From Burkholderiaceae bacterium (GTDB lineage: Bacteria; Pseudomonadota; Gammaproteobacteria; Burkholderiales; Burkholderiaceae_C), in the NCBI GenBank assembly GCA_017853735.1, contig JAFMJA010000073.1:1-10635 (forward strand): a stretch of DNA of 10,635 nt, in the 5' to 3' direction. This document shows, one piece after another, positions 6,787 to 10,635 of this stretch. The notes beneath the pieces were generated by a model. That model did not search any database, had not been told where the DNA came from, and saw nothing but the letters and a program-made list of their open reading frames with translations. The number at the start of each line of letters is the position of its first letter. Position 1 is the first letter of the stretch. The position numbers and the translations under genes were made by a program.

Positions 6787-7197
6787 CTATGGTTTGGGTT
6801 CGGTGATGAAGCCAATCTTGCTCAGGCCAGCTTGCTGGGCAAGCGCCATGGCCTGGGCCACCCGTTCATAACGCACATTTCTGTCGCCACGGATATGCAA
6901 TTCCGGCTGTGGATTTTTGCTGGCTTCGGCGCGCAGCAGGGCGAGCAGTGCCTCATCGGCAACCCGGTTTTCATTGACATAGTAAGAGCCCGCAGCATCC
7001 ACTGACAGGCGCACAATCTGGGGCTTCAATTGCTCGCGTACGCTGGTGGCACGCGGCAGGTCTACATTGACCGAATGTTTCATCACCGGCACGGTGATGA
7101 TGAAAATGATGAGCAGCACCAACATGACATCCACCAGGGGCGTCATATTGATTTCGTGCATCACCTCGTCAGCGCTGTCCTGTGTGCCAAAAGCCAT
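6787..7197 (-). CDS. exbD: ExbD/TolR family biopolymer transport protein
   Basis: Component of the proton-driven ExbB-ExbD-TonB energy transducer of the inner membrane. It has 136 residues: a short cytoplasmic N-terminus, one membrane helix (about 20-42) beginning NMTPLVDVMLVLLIIFI, and a periplasmic domain. D23 is the protonatable membrane aspartate of the family (D25 in E. coli ExbD). The periplasmic part shows LHIRGDRNVRYE, typical of the C-terminal ExbD/TolR fold. ATG 7197 is chosen over an in-frame TTG at 7212 because GAGGG (7206-7210) lies 8 bases before it. That site overlaps the exbB stop codon, which suggests coupled translation. TolR is an alternative name, but the adjoining TonB gene and the absence of tolA, tolB or pal argue for ExbD. 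Confidence 0.9.
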   Translation of the reverse strand: MAFGTQDSADEVMHEINMTPLVDVMLVLLIIFIITVPVMKHSVNVDLPRATSVREQLKPQIVRLSVDAAGSYYVNENRVADEALLALLRAEASKNPQPELHIRGDRNVRYERVAQAMALAQQAGLSKIGFITEPKP

Positions 7198-7208
7198 ATA
7201 CGTTTCCC

Positions 7209-7919
7209 TCAATCAGTTTTTTGGGACGCGGCCGGGCCAGGGGTGGCGCCGACGCGGGTACCGGTCACGAAGTAGGCGTGCAGATCGTGTGCGAAACGGT
7301 TGAGCTTGGTCAGGATATCTTTGTTGCCTCTGACCAGCGCGTTGTAGCCCAGCACTGCGGGGATGGCGACGGCCAGCCCCAGGGCAGTCATGATCAGGGC
7401 TTCTCCAATGGGGCCGGCCACCTTGTCGATGGTTGCCTGACCAGCCAGGCCAATGCTCATCAGGGCATGGTAAATGCCCCAGACTGTGCCAAACAAGCCG
7501 ATGAAGGGCGCTGTGGAGCCCACCGAGGCCAGGATGACCAATCCAGACTGCAGTCGCGACGTGCTGTGGTCGATCGAGTTGCGCAGACTGCGGGTGATCC
7601 AGTCGCTGATATCCAGGGCGTCATGCAAATGGGCGCGTGTGTGCTGATGGTGGCTGGCGGCCACCTGTCCCTGCTCGACCAGTTGGCGAAATGGGTTGTC
7701 ATGGCTTGGGCCAAGCCGCATCAAGCCTTCGTTCAAATCCGCACTGTGCCAAAAGCTTTCAGCCTGATTGGACAGTTTCTTGTAACGGGTGATGTCCAGG
7801 GCCTTGATCAGAATGACCATCCACGATGCCAGTGACATGACCAGTAGGCACACGGCCACAAAGCGGATGACCCAGTCACCCTGGGTCCATACATTGAGCA
7901 AACCTTGTTGCAATTCCAT
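7209..7919 (-). CDS. exbB: ExbB/TolQ family proton channel protein
   Basis: Inner-membrane scaffold of the TonB energising complex, 236 residues, in the normal range. Three membrane helices are visible: about 17-38, 128-152 (with SVGSTAPFIGLFGTVWGIY at 132-150) and 171-193 (IGEALIMTALGLAVAIPAVL). E173 corresponds to the conserved helix-3 glutamate (E176 in E. coli ExbB) in the proton path. The loop between helices 1 and 2 is cytoplasmic and holds a histidine cluster (H90, H91, H93, H97, H99) of unknown meaning. The ATG at 7917-7919 has GGAG (7925-7928) 5 bases upstream. The gene follows tonB after 21 bases and precedes exbD by 11. The TolQ alternative is disfavoured by the TonB neighbour. Confidence 0.92.
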   Translation of the reverse strand: MELQQGLLNVWTQGDWVIRFVAVCLLVMSLASWMVILIKALDITRYKKLSNQAESFWHSADLNEGLMRLGPSHDNPFRQLVEQGQVAASHHQHTRAHLHDALDISDWITRSLRNSIDHSTSRLQSGLVILASVGSTAPFIGLFGTVWGIYHALMSIGLAGQATIDKVAGPIGEALIMTALGLAVAIPAVLGYNALVRGNKDILTKLNRFAHDLHAYFVTGTRVGATPGPAASQKTD

Positions 7920-7940
7920 GAAAACTCCGAATGGGAAAAA

Positions 7941-8594
7941 TTATTCCAGAACAAAACTGATCGGGACGTTGAACCACATGGCTTCGGGAATCCCCCCCCG
8001 TTTGCCTGGCACATAACGCCACTTGAGAACAACTGCCAGGGCCGCCTGGTCGAGCCGGGCAAAGCCGCTGGATTGGCTGATCTCGGCTTGCTGTGCGGTT
8101 CCGTCCACCCCAATCAGCACCCGGACCGTGACCGTACCCTGCTCACCGAGACGTTTGCTCAAAGCCGGATAAGCCGGCTTGGGATTGTTCAGATAGGCCG
8201 CATTGCTGGAGGGCAATTCCACTGGGGCAGGGCGCACGACCGGTGCGACAGGCTGCGGGCTGGCGCTCGCCTGCGGCGTATTCATCGGTGGCATCACCAA
8301 CTGAGGCGTCGCCACGCCCTGAGGTGCGGTGGGCGATGGGTTGGGGCTCGGTGTGGCCAGGGGCTGTGGTGCCGGCTGAACCGGTGGGGGTGAAGCTGGC
8401 TTGATCGGAGGCTGGAGGACCGGGGCAGGGGGCTTGGGCGGGGGTGCTGCAGGGGTGGGAACCAGTAATTCACTGAGCACCTTCACCGGCACAATGATTT
8501 CGACAAAGCGGTGCAGCAAGCCCTGCTGCAGCGCCCACAGACCTGCCAGATGCAAAAGCACAACAGTCAAGGCGATGGTCAGGCGACGGTTCAT
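7941..8594 (-). CDS. tonB: TonB family energy-transducing protein
   Basis: Spans the periplasm and passes proton-motive force from ExbBD to TonB-dependent outer-membrane receptors for iron chelates, vitamins or other ligands. The 217 residues consist of an N-terminal membrane anchor (about 5-25, with H15 in the position of the functional His in TonB helices) and a long proline-rich rod (about 46-127). The C-terminal TonB domain is at about 134-217. That domain starts YLNNPKPAYPALSKRLGEQG and has GTVTVRVLIGVDG, LDQAALAVVLKWRYVPG and a closing FNVPISFVLE. No clear ribosome site precedes ATG 8594, which lies 37 bases after the ppsR stop; expression may depend on read-through from ppsR. A G8 run encodes residues 199-201. 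Frame is intact as given. Confidence 0.92.
   Translation of the reverse strand: MNRRLTIALTVVLLHLAGLWALQQGLLHRFVEIIVPVKVLSELLVPTPAAPPPKPPAPVLQPPIKPASPPPVQPAPQPLATPSPNPSPTAPQGVATPQLVMPPMNTPQASASPQPVAPVVRPAPVELPSSNAAYLNNPKPAYPALSKRLGEQGTVTVRVLIGVDGTAQQAEISQSSGFARLDQAALAVVLKWRYVPGKRGGIPEAMWFNVPISFVLE
7992..7999 (-). repeat. G8 homopolymer inside tonB
   Basis: Eight consecutive G on the coding strand (C on the plus strand) span codons R199 to G201 of tonB. The normal family C-terminus follows in frame, so the count of eight gives a complete protein. Loss or gain of one base would replace the last 16 or so residues. Confidence 0.85.
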
Positions 8595-8631
8595 GCAACA
8601 AATGGCAGCAGGATCTGGCAGCCGGACAAGC

Positions 8632-9453
8632 TCAGTAGCTCAGCCGGTCCGGCTGAATTTCCTGCAAGATGGTCGTGGCGATCTCTTCAATCGATTTGGT
8701 GGTGCTCGATAGCCAGCGGATGCCAGAACGGCGCATCATCGATTCTGCCTCGGCGACCTCGTGACGACAATTTTCGAGCGAGGCGTACTTCGAATTGGGC
8801 CGACGCTCATTGCGAATCTCACTCAGGCGCTCGGGCTGAATGGTCAGCCCGAATATCTTTTGCCGATGGGGTAACAAGGCCGACGGCAGTTGCTTTCGCT
8901 CAAAATCTTCAGGAATCAGTGGGTAGTTGGAAGCCTTCAAACCATACTGCATGGCCAGGTAGAGCGAGGTGGGCGTCTTGCCACTTCGGCTGACCCCGAC
9001 AAGAATGACATCGGACTTCTCGAGATCCAGATTGGATTGGCCATCATCATGGGCCAGGGAGAAGTTGATCGCTTCGATGCGATCGGTGTAGGACTGGCTT
9101 TTGCTGATGTCACTGAAGCGGCCGATGCGATGGTTGGACTTGATGCCCAGTTCATCTTCCAGCGGGTTGACAAAGGTGCTGAACATGTCCAGCAGCATGC
9201 CCCGACAGCCTTTGGAGATCACCTCGCGCACTTCATCATTGACCAGGGTGGTAAACACAATCGGCCGCTTGCCCTCGGTAATTGCCACATGGTTGATCTG
9301 GCGCACAACCTGATGCGCTTTGTCGGCAGTGTCGATAAACGGCAGCCGCACATGGCGCATCTGGGTCTCAAATTGAGCCAGAATCGCGTTGCCGAAGGTT
9401 TCTGCAGTGATTCCGGTGCCGTCGGATATGAAAAAAACGGTGCGATCGGGCAT
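8632..9453 (-). CDS. ppsR: PEP synthase regulatory protein (kinase/pyrophosphorylase)
   Basis: Bifunctional cytosolic enzyme of the DUF299 family. It phosphorylates a threonine of phosphoenolpyruvate synthase using ADP, which inactivates the enzyme, and removes the phosphate with inorganic phosphate to release pyrophosphate. The 273 residues match the family (277 in E. coli). The start MPDRTVFFISDGTGITAETF and the P-loop GVSRSGKT (153-160) are both typical, and LAMQYGLKASNYPLIPEDF (166-184) is the conserved stretch after it. ATG 9453 is chosen from family alignment. A TTG at 9504 would add 17 unconserved residues, and neither start has a strong ribosome site. The target gene ppsA is divergent and adjacent, which settles the PEP synthase (not PPDK) specificity. 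tonB, exbB and exbD follow downstream on the same strand. Confidence 0.95.
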   Translation of the reverse strand: MPDRTVFFISDGTGITAETFGNAILAQFETQMRHVRLPFIDTADKAHQVVRQINHVAITEGKRPIVFTTLVNDEVREVISKGCRGMLLDMFSTFVNPLEDELGIKSNHRIGRFSDISKSQSYTDRIEAINFSLAHDDGQSNLDLEKSDVILVGVSRSGKTPTSLYLAMQYGLKASNYPLIPEDFERKQLPSALLPHRQKIFGLTIQPERLSEIRNERRPNSKYASLENCRHEVAEAESMMRRSGIRWLSSTTKSIEEIATTILQEIQPDRLSY

Positions 9454-9670
9454 GGTTGTGGTCAGGTCAAAACTGGGTCGGCGCACCAGGATAGATGAAG
9501 CCAAATAATAGACGCCAAGCTTACAATAGAGACAGTTTCAAGAATTTTCCCATGCGCCTGAATGGTTCATCGTAATCAGCATCAATTCCATCAGATGGCA
9601 TGGTCATGAGCGACAGCCCATTCCTCACTGGCCACAGCTCGGATCGACATTTAAACTTTGGAGCTTTCCC
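9454..9670. other. divergent ppsR/ppsA intergenic region
   Basis: These 217 bases must hold the start signals of both ppsR and ppsA. The stretch near 9502-9541 is richer in A and T than its surroundings. It includes TACAAT (9522-9527, plus strand) and TATTAT (9505-9510, minus strand), which could be -10 elements, but neither has a good -35 partner at 16-18 bases. An 11-base inverted repeat CCATCAGATGG lies at 9588-9598. GGAG at 9660-9663, 7 bases before the ppsA ATG, is its ribosome site. No terminator-like hairpin or recognisable riboswitch was seen. Confidence 0.5.
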
Positions 9671-10635
9671 ATGTCTGCACTCTTTGGCCCGAACGACCTG
9701 GTCGTTCCGTTTGAAAACCTGAGAATGTCCGATGTCGAGGTGGTTGGCGGCAAAAACGCCAGCCTCGGCGAAATGATCTCCCAGCTTCCTCAGGGGGTTC
9801 GTGTACCGACAGGCTTTGCCACCACGGCTCATGCTTTCCGTGAGTTTCTCAAGGCCGACCAGCTTGGCCAGCGTATCAACGCCAAGCTCGATACCCTGGA
9901 TATCGAGGATGTACGCACCCTGGCTCAGGTCGGCGCCGAAATTCGGGCTATGGTCGAGGCGCAGCCGTTTCCTGCTGATCTGGAGCAGGCCATTCGCTCA
10001 GCTTTTCAGGTGCTTAACGGGGATCACCAAAACACCTCTTATGCAGTGCGCTCCTCCGCGACTGCCGAGGACCTGCCCGACGCCTCTTTCGCCGGACAGC
10101 AGGAGACTTTCTTGAATGTGCATGGCATCGATGAAGTACTGCACAAAATGAAGGAGGTTTTTGCCTCGCTCTACAACGATCGCGCGATCAGCTACCGTGT
10201 GCACAAGGGCTTTGCCCATGCCGACGTGGCCTTGTCAGCTGGCGTGCAACGTATGGTGCGCTCCGACCTGGGTGCTGCTGGGGTGATGTTCACCATTGAC
10301 ACCGAGTCCGGATTTCAGGATGTGGTCTTCATCACCTCCAGTTATGGGCTGGGTGAGACAGTGGTGCAGGGTGCGGTCAACCCGGATGAGTTCTATGTGC
10401 ACAAGCCCATGCTCAAGGCCGGCAAGATGGCGGTGGTGCGCCGCAGCCTGGGCTCCAAGCTGATTCAGATGGTGTTCTCCACACCCGCGGAAAAGCAGTC
10501 TGGCGGCAAGCTGGTCAAGACTGTCGATGTGCCCACCGAGCAGCGTAATCGCTACTCCCTGTCCGATGCCGATGTGCAGCAACTGGCCCACTATGCGGTG
10601 CTGATCGAGCAGCACTATGGCCGGCCCATGGATAT
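9671..10635 (+). CDS. ppsA: phosphoenolpyruvate synthase, N-terminal part (cut by window edge)
   Basis: Converts pyruvate, ATP and water to phosphoenolpyruvate, AMP and phosphate, the entry to gluconeogenesis from three-carbon substrates. The window holds 321 codons of an expected 790 or so; the phosphohistidine and PEP-binding domains lie beyond the right edge. Visible are VGGKNASLGEMI (25-36) and YAVRSSATAEDLPDASFAGQ (124-143) of the ATP-grasp-like N-terminal domain. RAISYRVHKGF (171-181), GVMFTIDTESGF (204-215) and GLGETVVQGAVNPDEFYV (226-243) follow. All are characteristic of PpsA, and pyruvate phosphate dikinase is excluded by the adjacent ppsR and the sequence pattern. The ATG at 9671 has GGAG 7 bases upstream. 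No frame break is seen. Activity is probably controlled by PpsR through threonine phosphorylation. Confidence 0.95.
   Translation, partial: MSALFGPNDLVVPFENLRMSDVEVVGGKNASLGEMISQLPQGVRVPTGFATTAHAFREFLKADQLGQRINAKLDTLDIEDVRTLAQVGAEIRAMVEAQPFPADLEQAIRSAFQVLNGDHQNTSYAVRSSATAEDLPDASFAGQQETFLNVHGIDEVLHKMKEVFASLYNDRAISYRVHKGFAHADVALSAGVQRMVRSDLGAAGVMFTIDTESGFQDVVFITSSYGLGETVVQGAVNPDEFYVHKPMLKAGKMAVVRRSLGSKLIQMVFSTPAEKQSGGKLVKTVDVPTEQRNRYSLSDADVQQLAHYAVLIEQHYGRPMD

Noticed and set aside
7182..7835. Plus-strand 217-codon frame opposite exbB
   Set aside because: It is a shadow of exbB on the other strand, with no ribosome site or recognisable motif.
9552..9575. Seven-codon open frame upstream of ppsA as a leader peptide
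   Set aside because: It has no ribosome site and no attenuator-like hairpins or run of regulatory codons.
9600..9722. 40-codon reading frame starting ATG GTC ATG and overlapping the ppsA start out of frame
   Set aside because: It has no ribosome site, and most of its second half is a shadow of the ppsA coding sequence. There is no evidence of translation.
1..10635. Defence system, prophage, insertion sequence or other mobile cargo
   Set aside because: Every sizeable open frame belongs to a conserved chromosomal family; no transposase, integrase, long inverted repeats, target-site duplications or abrupt composition change was seen.

Overview
The window reads as an ordinary chromosomal segment of a betaproteobacterium, most likely order Burkholderiales and probably family Comamonadaceae. 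That placement rests on the surE-pcm-nlpD order, a proline/serine-rich extension on Pcm, the RlmD cysteine spacing, the divergent ppsR/ppsA pair and moderately high GC. It is an inference from recognised families, not a database match. Coding density is high, no gap without a gene exceeds about 220 bases, and I see no tRNA, rRNA, CRISPR array, insertion sequence, phage gene or toxin-antitoxin pair.

Region 1 (1-1018): the 5' part of a minus-strand quinone oxidoreductase-like MDR gene runs off the left edge. It is divergent from surE across 102 bases that hold a plausible surE promoter and a 12-base perfect palindrome.

Region 2 (1019-5914, plus strand): surE (survival nucleotidase), pcm (protein L-isoaspartyl repair) and nlpD (envelope LysM/LytM activator) are packed with 2 and 11 base gaps. 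After a 100-base gap comes a DEDDy 3'-5' exonuclease of the PolB-like family, then rlmD (23S rRNA m5U methyltransferase). In many gammaproteobacteria rpoS follows nlpD; here the exonuclease occupies that place. A perfect 10-bp hairpin flanked by A and T runs ends the block and serves both strands.

Region 3 (5984-9453, minus strand): reading leftward, ppsR, tonB, exbB and exbD are spaced 37, 21 and 11 bases apart and look co-transcribed. A seven-helix Bax inhibitor-1/YccA family gene follows after 101 bases. TonB, ExbB and ExbD together form an inner-membrane energy transducer for outer-membrane receptors.

Region 4 (9454-10635): ppsA (phosphoenolpyruvate synthase, first 321 residues, cut by the right edge) is divergent from ppsR, whose product is the kinase/pyrophosphorylase that controls PpsA. 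Enzyme and regulator therefore share one intergenic region.

I found no convincing undescribed system. The points most worth checking are a G8 tract inside tonB, the joining of a carbon-metabolism regulator to a TonB system, the disordered Pcm extension behind a TTG start, and the degenerate active site and lipobox of NlpD.
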